Program-made: the position numbers and the translations under genes
Assembly (NCBI RefSeq): GCF_030817595.1
Contig: NZ_JAUSZN010000001.1
Coordinates: forward strand, 3,793,001 to 3,857,000
From: Neobacillus niacini
GTDB taxonomy: Bacteria; Bacillota; Bacilli; Bacillales; Cytobacillaceae
Direction: 5' to 3'
DNA length: 64,000 nt
Notes under the pieces: model-generated
Seen by the model: the letters and a program-made list of their open reading frames with translations, nothing else
What the model was told of the DNA's origin: nothing
The model's database searches: none
Part shown: positions 43,033 to 52,004 of the stretch, piece after piece
Numbering within the stretch: the first letter of the stretch is position 1
How the letters are laid out: every line of letters begins with the position of its first letter

Positions 43033-44214
43033 TTATTTCAGGAGCATGTGCGACACTTTGTAGTTACCCTCAAGCTTTAATCCCATGCCAACACTTATCG
43101 AAGTCCCGATATTCTCAGCACATCTCTCAACATATTCTCTAGCATTTTCAAGTGCGTTTTCCAAACTGACTACACCAGGCACAATCGAAAGTAGTGCATC
43201 AATGCCATATTCTTTGACAACATAGCTATCCGATCCTAAATGTCCAGCAATCGCTATAACGGGGAGATTGTATTTTTTAGCTGCTTTTGCAACGCCAATT
43301 GGAGTTTTACCGCAGATCGTTTGATGGTCAATCTTACCTTCGCCTGTTATCACCAAATCCGCATCAGCCATATGGTCTGATAAACCTGTTGCCTCAATGA
43401 CGATGTCCACCCCACTTTTTAATTCGGCTGGCAGGAAGGCTATAATTCCCCCTCCAAGTCCACCTGCTGCGCCTGAACCCGGCAGATTTCGAATATCTTT
43501 ACCAAGCGTTTTCTGGACACAATTGGCAAAATGAGCTAAATTGCCATCTAATAACTGCACCATATCAGGGGTGGCTCCTTTTTGTGGTCCAAAAATAGCC
43601 GAAGCCCCTCTAGAGCCAACCAACGGTGTATCGACATCACACGCTACCTCAATTGAGACCGATGCAAGCCGCCTATCCAATCCCGATATATCGATGGTAC
43701 GAATCTTTCCAAGTTCACCGCCGCCAAATCCTATTTCGGTTCCTTCATCGGTCAAAAAGCTTACACCCAATGCTTGGAGCATCCCGGCACCTGCGTCATT
43801 GGTTGCACTGCCGCCCAAACCGATAATAATTTTTTCAACCCTATAGTTAAGGGCTTCAATAATTAATTCACCTACTCCATAAGTAGTGGTCACAAGGGGG
43901 TTTCTTTTCTCATTTGGGACTTGACCCAGTCCAGAGGCGGCTGCCATCTCAATAACAGCTGTTTTTCCATCCCCAAGAATACCAAAAAATGATTCAACCG
44001 GTTTCCCTAAAGGTCCAGTAACGACCTTAGAGATCATCTTTCCTTCTGTAGCGTTGACTAGAGAGGATACTGTTCCTTCTCCCCCATCAGCCATTGGAAT
44101 CTTTACATATTTAGCTGACGGAAGAACAGACTTCATACCTTCTTCTATAGCTTGTGATACTTCTATAGACGTAAGGCTTTCCTTAAATGAATCTGGCGCT
44201 ATAATGATTTTCAT
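43033..44214 (-). CDS. Glycerate 2-kinase (GarK/GlxK type)
   Basis: The 393-residue enzyme phosphorylates D-glycerate to 2-phosphoglycerate. It opens MKIIIAPDSFKESLTSIEVS, followed by MADGGEGTVSSLV, GLGGSATNDAGAGML (nucleotide region, about 130-145) and FLPAELKSGVDIVIEATGL. All are characteristic of the type I glycerate kinase family. GGGGTGA precedes the ATG. Its place in the operon predicts that glycerate, or glyceraldehyde/tartronate semialdehyde on the way to it, is a pathway product. Confidence 0.95.
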   Translation of the reverse strand: MKIIIAPDSFKESLTSIEVSQAIEEGMKSVLPSAKYVKIPMADGGEGTVSSLVNATEGKMISKVVTGPLGKPVESFFGILGDGKTAVIEMAAASGLGQVPNEKRNPLVTTTYGVGELIIEALNYRVEKIIIGLGGSATNDAGAGMLQALGVSFLTDEGTEIGFGGGELGKIRTIDISGLDRRLASVSIEVACDVDTPLVGSRGASAIFGPQKGATPDMVQLLDGNLAHFANCVQKTLGKDIRNLPGSGAAGGLGGGIIAFLPAELKSGVDIVIEATGLSDHMADADLVITGEGKIDHQTICGKTPIGVAKAAKKYNLPVIAIAGHLGSDSYVVKEYGIDALLSIVPGVVSLENALENAREYVERCAENIGTSISVGMGLKLEGNYKVSHMLLK

Positions 44215-44399
44215 CGTTCACCCCGCAGCTAAAAATTTACTTTGAGATTGTTTTCAAGCTTAACCTTATTTACAGAAAATACCTCCGCCTTTTAAACATC
44301 CGAAAGGGCGAAGGGCAATTTCCACACCCATTTGGAAGTCAATATTCTCTGCCCGCAAGACAAACTGTTACTGTTTCACTTGTAAGAGTTTTCATTTCT

Positions 44400-45935
44400 T
44401 TACACTATTACTTTGTTATCCTCTTCCACTTGCTCCTCAACTTTAGCGCTTTCAACCGCACTTAAAGCAAAGAAGGACTGTAAGGAAGGATATAACTGAT
44501 TAAAGACTTTATATACCTCATCATATATTCTTAGCTGACCCTGCTCTGGTTCCACTGTGTAAATCGTGTTATTACTAATTTCTTTTGCGGCAGCTTCCAA
44601 AGAAGAAAAGTAACCAATCGCTGCTCCCGCAATCAAACAAGTTCCTAATACACCTGTTTCAGAAACATCTTTTATTTGAATGCTCCTGTTCAAAACATTG
44701 GCTTTGATTCGAGCCCACTCCCTGTTTTTCGCACCGCCGCCAATGGAAGGGAAAATTTCGGTTCTAAGCTGATATTTCGTTTCAATAATTTCATTGATTT
44801 GTCTTAGTCCAAACGAGCATCCTTCCAATACGGCCCTATACATATCCGCTTTAGTCGTATTTAAATGGATTCCAACAAAGACCCCTCTTGCATTTGGATC
44901 CCAAATCGGCGCCCGCTCTCCTTGCATATATGGAAGAAAAAATACACCTTTCGAACCTGGGCTCGACTGTTTGCACAATTCATCCAAGATAGCTTTCGAA
45001 TGTCCTTCCGGCTTCAAAAATTGATCGTAAAACCACTGAATGGCTGCTCCAGGAAATGACATGGCCCCATGGGATAGCCAGCGATTTTTAATAACATGGC
45101 ATCTATTTAAGAAACGCTTATCCAATCGACCGGGCTGATTTGTACAAACGGTTAATACATTAGATGTTCCAACCGATTCAAACATTTCATTTATCCCAAT
45201 ACCAAGTGCCGTTGCCGAGCAAGCGGTGTCGGCTGCCCCGGCGATTACTGGAATACTACTGGTTATAAGTTCAGGCAAGGAGCAATAACCAATTATGGAA
45301 CTAGGATCGACAACCTCTGGTAGCTTTTCTCTATCAACGCCCACCTTCTCATATATCTCTTGTGACCATTGATAGTTTTCCACGTCATACATTCCTGTAA
45401 AAGAGCTTTGCGTCCAATCCATTACAAAGTTTCCTGTCAGCTTATGTAAAATAAACGTGGAAAGGTTTCCCCATTTATACGTTTGTTCATATAGCTCCGG
45501 ATGATGGTTTTTGAACCACAAATGGGTTGTAACCGTATACATTCCAGGTTCTAATCGGTTTTTTGTTACTTTAAACAGCAATTCTTCACCGACTACATAC
45601 TTAACCCAGTCTGCTTCTTCCTTACTTCTTTGGTCTAAATACAATATCCCCGGATATAATGGCTCTCCCTTTTCATTTAAAAACACAGAACTATTGCAGA
45701 ATGTAGAAAGAGAAATCGCATCAACCGCACCTTCAGCCTCCACTTGATGCCTAACTTTTAAAAGTAAGTTTCTAGTCTTTTCCCAAATATCCTCGAGGTC
45801 GATTTCCACCCAGCCCATTTTGGGGTAAAGAAGAGAATAGGGTTGATACTCCAGGAACCCTAATTCTCCCTCTTTATTCATCGCTCCAACTTTAATTCCG
45901 CTCGTCCCAATATCGATTCCAATAATGTGAGACAT
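44400..45935 (-). CDS. FGGY family carbohydrate kinase
   Basis: The 511-residue kinase is of the gluconokinase/xylulokinase type: IGIDIGTSGIKVGAMNKEGE at the N-terminus, WVEIDLEDIW, GAADTACSATALGIG (about 233-247) and the second FGGY signature region GGGAKNREWARIKANVLNRS near 400. It transfers phosphate from ATP to a ketose or sugar acid. The substrate is unknown but should be the product of the zinc dehydrogenase. GAGGGTGATGAGCC precedes the ATG, 15 bp after the aldolase stop, so the two are tightly co-transcribed. Confidence 0.92.
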   Translation of the reverse strand: MSHIIGIDIGTSGIKVGAMNKEGELGFLEYQPYSLLYPKMGWVEIDLEDIWEKTRNLLLKVRHQVEAEGAVDAISLSTFCNSSVFLNEKGEPLYPGILYLDQRSKEEADWVKYVVGEELLFKVTKNRLEPGMYTVTTHLWFKNHHPELYEQTYKWGNLSTFILHKLTGNFVMDWTQSSFTGMYDVENYQWSQEIYEKVGVDREKLPEVVDPSSIIGYCSLPELITSSIPVIAGAADTACSATALGIGINEMFESVGTSNVLTVCTNQPGRLDKRFLNRCHVIKNRWLSHGAMSFPGAAIQWFYDQFLKPEGHSKAILDELCKQSSPGSKGVFFLPYMQGERAPIWDPNARGVFVGIHLNTTKADMYRAVLEGCSFGLRQINEIIETKYQLRTEIFPSIGGGAKNREWARIKANVLNRSIQIKDVSETGVLGTCLIAGAAIGYFSSLEAAAKEISNNTIYTVEPEQGQLRIYDEVYKVFNQLYPSLQSFFALSAVESAKVEEQVEEDNKVIV

Positions 45936-45950
45936 GGCTCATCACCCTCA

Positions 45951-46775
45951 TTACACAGTTAATGGTGTATTCATTAATTCATGATAAAGCTCAAGTGTTT
46001 CCTTCACTGTACCTTTATTATGGATAATATTTTTAAATGCTGTTACAACAGCTGTTGGATTAGGATTGTTCCATACGATTCTACCAAAAGTGATTCCAAA
46101 TCCACCAGCATCAATAACATCGTAGACCATTTGGAAGTAATCTTCAATGTTATTTCCGTTATCCCCACCTGCAACTACAACCTTTCCTGGAGTAGAAGCA
46201 ACAACCTTCGCAAAAGTTTCCGGATTTCCTGTATATTTCGTTTTGACGATATCAACACCAAGTTCTGCCCCTGCACGGACGGCATAAGCAACATGCTTCC
46301 AATTGTTCTTGTCATCTTCCGGAATTTGGTTTCCTCTTGGATAAATGTGAGCAATCATTGGCATTCCATGTGCCCCAGCTTGACCCGCAATAATACCCAG
46401 ATTGCGAAGCTGCTCCGGTTGGTCATCCCCGCCAACGATGCATCCCATTGACACGGCGTCTGCCCCTAAGCGAACCGCTTCATCTACTTCTGTCACCCAT
46501 GCATCATAGTTTGGCTGCCAAGGCGAGAAAGTGGAGCATTTTAATATAAAGCCTGTTTTGCCGGCATGCGGACGGTAACACATATCTGCAATTCCTTTGT
46601 GCATCGTAATGGCATCAGGACCACCAGCAACGATTTCGTCCAACTTGCGCTGTATCGGCATAAGCTCTTCAAATATGCCCCTTGCCATAGCTTGGTCTAC
46701 CGCTACCGCTAATAGTTTTCCAGACTTTTGATTTACTAGACGATTCATTCGAATTTCTTTACCTAAATATGACAT
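45951..46775 (-). CDS. Class I aldolase (DeoC/FbaB/LsrF-like TIM barrel)
   Basis: The 274-residue protein is a beta/alpha barrel: LLAVAVDQAMARGIFEE, DAITMHKGIADMCY, VRLGADAVSMGCIVGGDDQP, and the Schiff-base candidate Lys in GVDIVKTKYTGN (about residue 177). GGDNGN and GFGITFGRIVWN provide the phosphate-binding end. Family members cleave fructose 1,6-bisphosphate, phospho-AI-2 or similar ketose phosphates. In this operon it should split the phosphorylated product of the FGGY kinase to dihydroxyacetone phosphate (or similar) and an aldehyde. Start ATG 46775 follows AGGAGTG. Confidence 0.87.
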   Translation of the reverse strand: MSYLGKEIRMNRLVNQKSGKLLAVAVDQAMARGIFEELMPIQRKLDEIVAGGPDAITMHKGIADMCYRPHAGKTGFILKCSTFSPWQPNYDAWVTEVDEAVRLGADAVSMGCIVGGDDQPEQLRNLGIIAGQAGAHGMPMIAHIYPRGNQIPEDDKNNWKHVAYAVRAGAELGVDIVKTKYTGNPETFAKVVASTPGKVVVAGGDNGNNIEDYFQMVYDVIDAGGFGITFGRIVWNNPNPTAVVTAFKNIIHNKGTVKETLELYHELMNTPLTV

Positions 46776-46809
46776 ACTTAAACACTCCTATTTTTTAAAT
46801 TTTATAGTT

Positions 46810-47847
46810 TTATTGCGTAATAACTGTTTTCATGCCATTCCCATTTTTCACATCCAAAATGGCCTGTTCAATATCATCCAAGGTGTAGCCTGTGGTTGTT
46901 AATACTTCTGTATTGATTTGGCCAGAAGCAATCAAAGACAATGATTTGTGATAATCTGCTCTGGTTAAGGCTGATGTTCCATTTACAGTGATTTCATTGT
47001 AATGAATCACGTTTGGATCAATTTCTGACATGACACCATTTGTGAATCCGGCAAATAAGTTTAAGGTACCGCCCTTTTTCAGTAGGTTCGCACTTGAATT
47101 TACCAGGAACGGAACCCCAATTGCCATGATGACAACATCAGCACCAAGCCCATCTGTCTCACTTAACACAAGATCATGCAATGATTCATTTTCAGGATTT
47201 ACTGCAAAATCAGCTCCGGCAAGCAATGCTTTTTCCCTGCGATGCCCGATTGGTTCACTCAAAATAACCGACTTAGCTCCGGCAATTTTCGCTAATTGAA
47301 CATGCATCAGCCCGATTGGTCCGCCGCCGATGATCACAACAACATCACCCATTTTGACATTCGCTTTTCTTTGGCCATTAACGCAGCAAGCGAGCGGCTC
47401 GGTGATCACAGCCTGTTCAAAGGAAAGGTGATCCGGAATTTTCACTAGATTACCAGCTTCTAGTGCCGCGCTAGGAATTCTCACATACTCCGCAAAACCG
47501 CCGTCATACTCGTATCCAATAGCAGTCCGGTTAGCGCATACATTTTCTCTTCCATTTAGGCAGTAATAGCATTTCCTGCACGGAATAACCGGCATTACTC
47601 CCACACGATCTCCTTCAAAAAAGTCTTTTACCTGAGCTCCAACCTCTACAACCGTTCCGACTAGCTCATGGCCTATAACGGAAGGGGTTCTGACACCCTT
47701 GGTCTTTTTTCCTTCGAAAATACGGACATCTGTACCGCATACAGCACTTGCATTCACCTTCACAAGCACTTCATTTTCATTGATTTCCGGTTTTTTTACT
47801 TCCTCCAGCTTTAGATCATTGGGTCCATGAAATATGGCTGCTCTCAT
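46810..47847 (-). CDS. Zinc-dependent medium-chain dehydrogenase
   Basis: The 345-residue protein is an MDR alcohol/polyol dehydrogenase. AVCGTDVRIFEG supplies the catalytic Cys, GHELVGTVVEVG the His-Glu pair, and the four structural zinc Cys residues lie in CRKCYYCLNGRENVC (about 91-105). IIGGGPIGLMHVQLAK is the NAD-binding motif. It probably oxidises a sugar alcohol or sugar acid to a keto form as the first cytoplasmic step. AAAGGAG precedes the ATG. It is the first gene of the operon, behind two copies of the regulon motif (47888 and 48090). Confidence 0.92.
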   Translation of the reverse strand: MRAAIFHGPNDLKLEEVKKPEINENEVLVKVNASAVCGTDVRIFEGKKTKGVRTPSVIGHELVGTVVEVGAQVKDFFEGDRVGVMPVIPCRKCYYCLNGRENVCANRTAIGYEYDGGFAEYVRIPSAALEAGNLVKIPDHLSFEQAVITEPLACCVNGQRKANVKMGDVVVIIGGGPIGLMHVQLAKIAGAKSVILSEPIGHRREKALLAGADFAVNPENESLHDLVLSETDGLGADVVIMAIGVPFLVNSSANLLKKGGTLNLFAGFTNGVMSEIDPNVIHYNEITVNGTSALTRADYHKSLSLIASGQINTEVLTTTGYTLDDIEQAILDVKNGNGMKTVITQ

Positions 47848-47887
47848 TTCTTCCCTGCTCCTTTTATTAGGTTATAAGATAAAGATT

Positions 47888-47937
47888 ATGGTGGTAATTT
47901 CCTTCATATATTTTTTAAAAAAAGAAAGGAAATTACC
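47888..47937 (-). promoter_or_regulatory. Inverted-repeat operator before the zinc dehydrogenase
   Basis: GGTAATTTCCTT (47893-47904) and AAGGAAATTACC (47926-47937) are perfect complements. This is the regulon motif of 48090, 50331 and 51553 present as an inverted pair. No good -10 follows, so it probably acts as an operator between promoter and gene. Confidence 0.7.
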
Positions 47938-48089
47938 TCTTTTATATAAATTTAGCTATTAAACCCACTTTAGTTAATTTATTCTTGAAAATTTTAGCAT
48001 CACTTCCTATATTTTTAAGATTTAATAGCACTTTCATGGTTTTTAATTCTTTTCATTTAAAATTTTCTGTAAACTTATTCTGTAATTAC

Positions 48090-48119
48090 ATCATACCATA
48101 CGGTGGTAATTTTCTTCAA
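48090..48119 (-). promoter_or_regulatory. Promoter-operator of the zinc-dehydrogenase operon
   Basis: On the minus strand TTGAAG (48114-48119) and TATGAT (48090-48095) are 18 bp apart, with AAAATTACCACCGTATGG between. The same layout recurs at 50331-50360 and 51553-51582. Confidence 0.75.
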
Positions 48120-48161
48120 TATTTTTTTAAAAAAAAGAAGATTTTTTTCAAATCTTCTTTT

Positions 48162-49028
48162 TTACAGCTTTTTATCTATTGTTGATCTACGTGTTTTTTG
48201 TATATTGTTGTAGCACAATTCATATTGCTGGTTTGCAACTGCGGCAACTAATAGATCAATAATGGTTAATTGAGCAATCCTAGACGAAAAGGCATCCGTT
48301 CGAAACAATGATTCCTTTGATGCTGATTGTAAGACGATATCCGATATATTCGTAATGGGTGATTTCGATGAATTAGTAATACAAATCAAAGTTGCACCCG
48401 CTTCTTTCGCCAGCTTTAACGCCGCTAAAACATCTGTATTGGAGCCTGTATGTGAAATTCCAATGACAACATCTTCATTTGTGAGAACACTTGCTGACAT
48501 GGCTTGCAGAACAGGATCATTATAAGCAAAAGATTTAATTCCCAGTTTTAACAGCTTGTGGTGAGCATCAAGGGCTACAGTCCCTGAGCCGCCTGTTCCA
48601 TAAAATTCAATTAAGCGGGCTTTTGAAATGGCCTCAACTGCCTTCCGTATTTCATCATCATTGCAAACCTCAATCGTATCATATAAAGCTTGAATGTTTG
48701 ACTGGAAGACCTTCTTTTTGATCATGACTACGTCGTCGCCTTTTTCAATCACTTCAAGTATCTGCTTTTCAGGTGCGATGACTTCTTTTGCCAAATTAAT
48801 TTTCAAATCTTGAAATCCCTTATATCCAAGTCGTTTGCACAAACGGACCACAGAGGATTCACTTGTTTCACTTCTTTCAGCCACCTCGGTAATGGAGAGA
48901 TGGATAATTTCTTCCTGATTTTGTTCAATAAACTCAATAATCTTTTTCTCTGAATCCCGAAGCTTCGACTTTACTGCATTACTTCTTGTGAAAAAACCGG
49001 GATTTGTATTAATGTTCAATTCGCTCAT
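48162..49028 (-). CDS. MurR/RpiR family transcriptional regulator
   Basis: The 288-residue protein has the RpiR N-terminal helix-turn-helix (about 20-95: SITEVAERSETSESSVVRLC and KRLGYKGFQDLKINLAKE) and a C-terminal SIS sugar-phosphate domain (EFYGTGGSGTVALDAHHKLL, GISHTGSNTDVLAALKLAKE, then GATLICITNSSKSP). It should bind a phosphosugar intermediate of the pathway and control the shared motif in front of the surrounding transcripts. GGGGC is 6 nt before the ATG. It lies between the catabolic operon and prs, possibly read through from prs. Confidence 0.92.
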   Translation of the reverse strand: MSELNINTNPGFFTRSNAVKSKLRDSEKKIIEFIEQNQEEIIHLSITEVAERSETSESSVVRLCKRLGYKGFQDLKINLAKEVIAPEKQILEVIEKGDDVVMIKKKVFQSNIQALYDTIEVCNDDEIRKAVEAISKARLIEFYGTGGSGTVALDAHHKLLKLGIKSFAYNDPVLQAMSASVLTNEDVVIGISHTGSNTDVLAALKLAKEAGATLICITNSSKSPITNISDIVLQSASKESLFRTDAFSSRIAQLTIIDLLVAAVANQQYELCYNNIQKTRRSTIDKKL

Positions 49029-49211
49029 TGATTGCCCCTACTTTCTCAATCACTTTATCTATTTTTCCATTTTATACTAACAAATGGGTCTTTTCTACTC
49101 CATACTTTAAGCGGTGAAAATTTTGAAAAAAAGTATGTCTTTCCAATCTATAAATAGTGGATTTTCCTGAAAACATGAACAAACCAAATAAAAATAATTA
49201 ATTACTAACTC

Positions 49212-50159
49212 TTATTCAAACAAAGGACTTAATGCTTTCTCATTATGAATCCGATCGATTGCCTCTACCAGCAATGGTGCCACTGATAAAGACGTAATTT
49301 TATTGATCATTTTCTCTTTTGGCAGATGAATTGTGTTTGTGACAACTAGTTCTTCAATTACCGAAGATTGTATTCTTTGAATGGCTGGACCTGAGAGGAT
49401 TGGGTGGGTACAGCAAGCATACACAGCTTTTGCCCCTTTCTCAACTAAGGCATTAGCAGCGAGAGTAAGAGTCCCAGCTGTATCGATTAAGTCATCAATA
49501 ATAATGGCATTTTTCCCTTCAATATTTCCTACGATATTCATTATTTCAGCAACATTCGGCTCAGGACGTCTTTTATCGACAAAAGCAATTGGAGCATGCA
49601 AATGACTCGCCATTTTCCTTGCTCTTACAACACCACCGTTATCCGGTGCGACTACTACAATATCTTTTAATCCCTTATTCTCAAAGTATTGGGAAAGAAT
49701 AGGGACACCTATGAGTTGATCAACGGGTATATCAAAAAAACCCTGAATTTGCGGAGCATGAAGATCCATTGTAATCACCCTGTCCGCCCCTGCTCTTTCT
49801 AAAAGGTTTGCAATTAATTTTGCCGTTATTGGTTCACGTGAACGGACTTTTCGGTCCTGCCGCGCATATCCAAAGTATGGCATGACAACATTGATGAATC
49901 GAGCTGAAGCCCTTTTTAAGGCATCTATCATGATGAGAAGCTCCATTATATGTTCACTGCCGGGCTGTGAAGTAGATTGGATTACATAAACTTCACTTCC
50001 ACGGACACTTTCTTCAATATTAATTTGAATTTCACCATCACTGAATCTTGATACGGAGCATTTCCCCAACTCACAGCCTAACATTTTGACCATCTCACTT
50101 GCTAGCACTCGATTTGAATTTAATGTAAAGATTTTAAAACCTTTTTTAAGTTGATACAT
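49212..50159 (-). CDS. prs: Ribose-phosphate pyrophosphokinase (PRPP synthetase), extra copy
   Basis: The 315-residue enzyme makes PRPP from ribose 5-phosphate and ATP. The ATP/catalytic motifs [17 protein letters not shown] and TMDLHA, and the ribose-phosphate loop [14 protein letters not shown] are complete, so it should be active. Length equals the usual enzyme. The standard Bacillus prs lies beside glmU; none of that neighbourhood is here. Instead this copy sits in a sugar-catabolic regulon with its own copy of the regulon promoter (50331-50360). It may serve a special pentose-linked need or phosphorylate another sugar. Start ATG 50159 follows GGGGG. Confidence 0.93.
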   Translation of the reverse strand: MYQLKKGFKIFTLNSNRVLASEMVKMLGCELGKCSVSRFSDGEIQINIEESVRGSEVYVIQSTSQPGSEHIMELLIMIDALKRASARFINVVMPYFGYARQDRKVRSREPITAKLIANLLERAGADRVITMDLHAPQIQGFFDIPVDQLIGVPILSQYFENKGLKDIVVVAPDNGGVVRARKMASHLHAPIAFVDKRRPEPNVAEIMNIVGNIEGKNAIIIDDLIDTAGTLTLAANALVEKGAKAVYACCTHPILSGPAIQRIQSSVIEELVVTNTIHLPKEKMINKITSLSVAPLLVEAIDRIHNEKALSPLFE

Positions 50160-50330
50160 CCCTTAGGGCCCCCATTATCCAATTAACTTTTTTTACTATT
50201 ATAGGAGTAAGTGGTTTTGCATTTATTGGCTACTAAGTTTATAAATGCCCCATACTCATTTGAACGGATTCACTTAAACATTTCACTGAAAAAGTATTTT
50301 GTATATTAAAAAATATTTTTTCACAATTCC

Positions 50331-50360
50331 ATCTTATCATACGGTGGTAATTTTCTGCAG
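50331..50360 (-). promoter_or_regulatory. Promoter-operator of the prs gene
   Basis: CTGCAG (50355-50360, in the TTGAAG position), 18 bp with AAAATTACCACCGTATGA, then TAAGAT (50331-50336). The spacer is nearly identical to that at 48090-48119. The start codon follows 170 bp later. Confidence 0.65.
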
Positions 50361-50409
50361 TAATATATAATAAAAAATGAATTTATTTTTCAACATTAAC
50401 TTACACATA

Positions 50410-50441
50410 AAAATGGGCATGGAAATCTCCATGCCCATTTT
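50410..50441 (-). terminator. Terminator of the hydroxyacid dehydrogenase transcript
   Basis: AAAATGGGCATGGA and TCCATGCCCATTTT form a perfect 14-bp stem with a 4-nt loop. Confidence 0.88.
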
Positions 50442-50459
50442 GAATACCTGTCATGACAA

Positions 50460-50519
50460 TTAATCTTGAGCAGGCTCTTTTTTACTTACAAACATATTAA
50501 TATAGGTTCTAAATGGAAT
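50460..50519 (-). pseudogene. Possible C-terminal remnant of an MFS transporter
   Basis: In the frame next to the dehydrogenase stop the minus strand reads IPFRTYINMFVSKKEPAQD and a stop. Such a K/E/P-rich tail resembles the end of the ACS-family carrier at 41540 (ending LKEPVQN). The fragment has no start. It could be the leftover of a deleted transporter, but it is too short to be sure. Confidence 0.3.
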
Positions 50520-51468
50520 GTACTATATTCTTGGAACTTCCGGCTACAAACGCCTTTATATTGTCCACTGCCAAATCCAATAGGCGACTACGCGCTTCCT
50601 TGGTTGCCCAAGCAATGTGAGGAGTGATAATACAATTTTTTGCATGCAGCAGTGGGTTGGTATCTTCTGGAGGTTCCACTGCCAGAACGTCCAATCCGGC
50701 TCCGGATATAACTCCTGCATTTAGAGCCTCCGCTAAATCCTTGTTGTTGACAAGTTTCCCGCGCGAAGTATTGATAATAATAGCGGACGGTTTCATCATG
50801 GATAAATTTTCAGCGTTGATCATACCTTCCGTTTCCGGGGTCAGTGGACAGTGCAGGCTGACAACGTCAGATTGCCTCATTAAGTCAGGAAGTTCCGCCC
50901 ATTGGAAATTAGGCAAGTCAATATCGCGATGATAAGCATCATACGCTAGAATGTTCATACCAAAAGCGGAAGCAAGCCTTGCAGTCTGAAGCCCGATGCG
51001 TCCGAAACCGACGATTCCCATCGTTTTACCAACTAATTCAACCAGCGGGTAGTTCCAGAAGCACCAATCAGGATTCCTTCCCCATTCTCCTTCCATAACT
51101 GCATCACTATGGCGTTGAACATGATGGCAATGTTCCAACAGCAGTGCAAATACCATTTGGGACACCGATTCCGTTCCATAAGTCGGAATGTTACTAATTA
51201 TTATCCCCCGTTCTTCTGCAGCCTTCGTATCCACTACATCAAAGCCTGTTGCCAAGACTCCAATATACTTAAGATTAGGCAGCCGCTCAAGAGTTGCCCT
51301 GCTTAGTAGCGTTTTATTCGTCAAAACAATCTCTGCGTTTAAAGCCCTTTCTATTATGAGCTCCTCCGGAGTCCGATCGTAGATAACTGTCTTACCTATC
51401 TGTGACAATTGATCCCAACTTAAGTCTCCAGGGTTCAAGGTATATCCATCTAACACACAAATATTCAT
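50509..51468 (-). CDS. D-2-hydroxyacid dehydrogenase (glycerate dehydrogenase/hydroxypyruvate reductase type)
   Basis: The 319-residue enzyme has the NAD(H) motif GKTMGIVGFGRIGLQTARL (about 147-165), the catalytic Arg in NTSRGKLVN (about 234), Glu in LAVEPPEDTNPL and His in ITPHIAWAT (about 287). This set is that of hydroxypyruvate/glyoxylate reductases of the HprA type. Together with glycerate kinase it would channel hydroxypyruvate or tartronate-level C3 acids into glycolysis. It has the regulon promoter at 51553-51582 and its own terminator. Confidence 0.9.
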   Translation of the reverse strand: MNICVLDGYTLNPGDLSWDQLSQIGKTVIYDRTPEELIIERALNAEIVLTNKTLLSRATLERLPNLKYIGVLATGFDVVDTKAAEERGIIISNIPTYGTESVSQMVFALLLEHCHHVQRHSDAVMEGEWGRNPDWCFWNYPLVELVGKTMGIVGFGRIGLQTARLASAFGMNILAYDAYHRDIDLPNFQWAELPDLMRQSDVVSLHCPLTPETEGMINAENLSMMKPSAIIINTSRGKLVNNKDLAEALNAGVISGAGLDVLAVEPPEDTNPLLHAKNCIITPHIAWATKEARSRLLDLAVDNIKAFVAGSSKNIVHSI

Positions 51469-51552
51469 AAAAATCCATCCCTCTCTTATTGTTTTTTCGC
51501 TTCGCTTTTTTTAAAAAGTATTTTGAATCTTTAAAATAATTTTCGTATTTTC

Positions 51553-51582
51553 ATCTTATCACATGATGGTAATTTCCTTCAA
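51553..51582 (-). promoter_or_regulatory. Promoter-operator of the hydroxyacid dehydrogenase gene
   Basis: TTGAAG (51577-51582), an 18-bp spacer GAAATTACCATCATGTGA and TAAGAT (51553-51558) on the minus strand, 85 bp before the start codon. It matches the regulon motif. Confidence 0.75.
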
Positions 51583-52004
51583 TAAATTTTATTAAAAAAT
51601 GAATATAATTTTCATTTTTGTCATGCTACTTGATTCTAGCGTTCAAATAAAAACGAAAGTCAATGGATCCATGCCCTAATATCAATACATGGATCGGTAA
51701 GGAGCGGAGAAGGTAAATAAGAAATTGATGCCCTTTTTTTATACCATTACTGCAGTTTATGTATTAACTTTATAATCCATTAGAAACTTAACAGAGTTCT
51801 AAAGCAGGGGGAAACTATCCAAACCCTTAACAAAAAATTCTTATATGAAGGATTTCACTCACTAAAATAAAAGAGTAAAAGCAAACAGTGTAAATCTATT
51901 TCTATTCTACGAAGTACACAATTCTGTAACAACTTACTGCAAATCACCCTGTCCTTTTGGCCTCTTCATTTATATATAGAGGGTAGAAAGGGTGGTGCAT
52001 TTTT
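51583..52004. other. Intergenic region with one inverted repeat
   Basis: Beyond the promoter at 51553 the region is AT-rich and empty of frames. GATCCATG (51666-51673) and CATGGATC (51688-51695) form an inverted repeat with a 14-nt loop and no T-run. The promoter of the plus-strand wHTH gene must lie near 51900-51980 but is not obvious. Confidence 0.4.

Noticed and set aside
45981..46451. 156-codon plus-strand frame opposite the class I aldolase
   Set aside because: It is the antisense shadow of a well-supported conserved gene and has no ribosome binding site.
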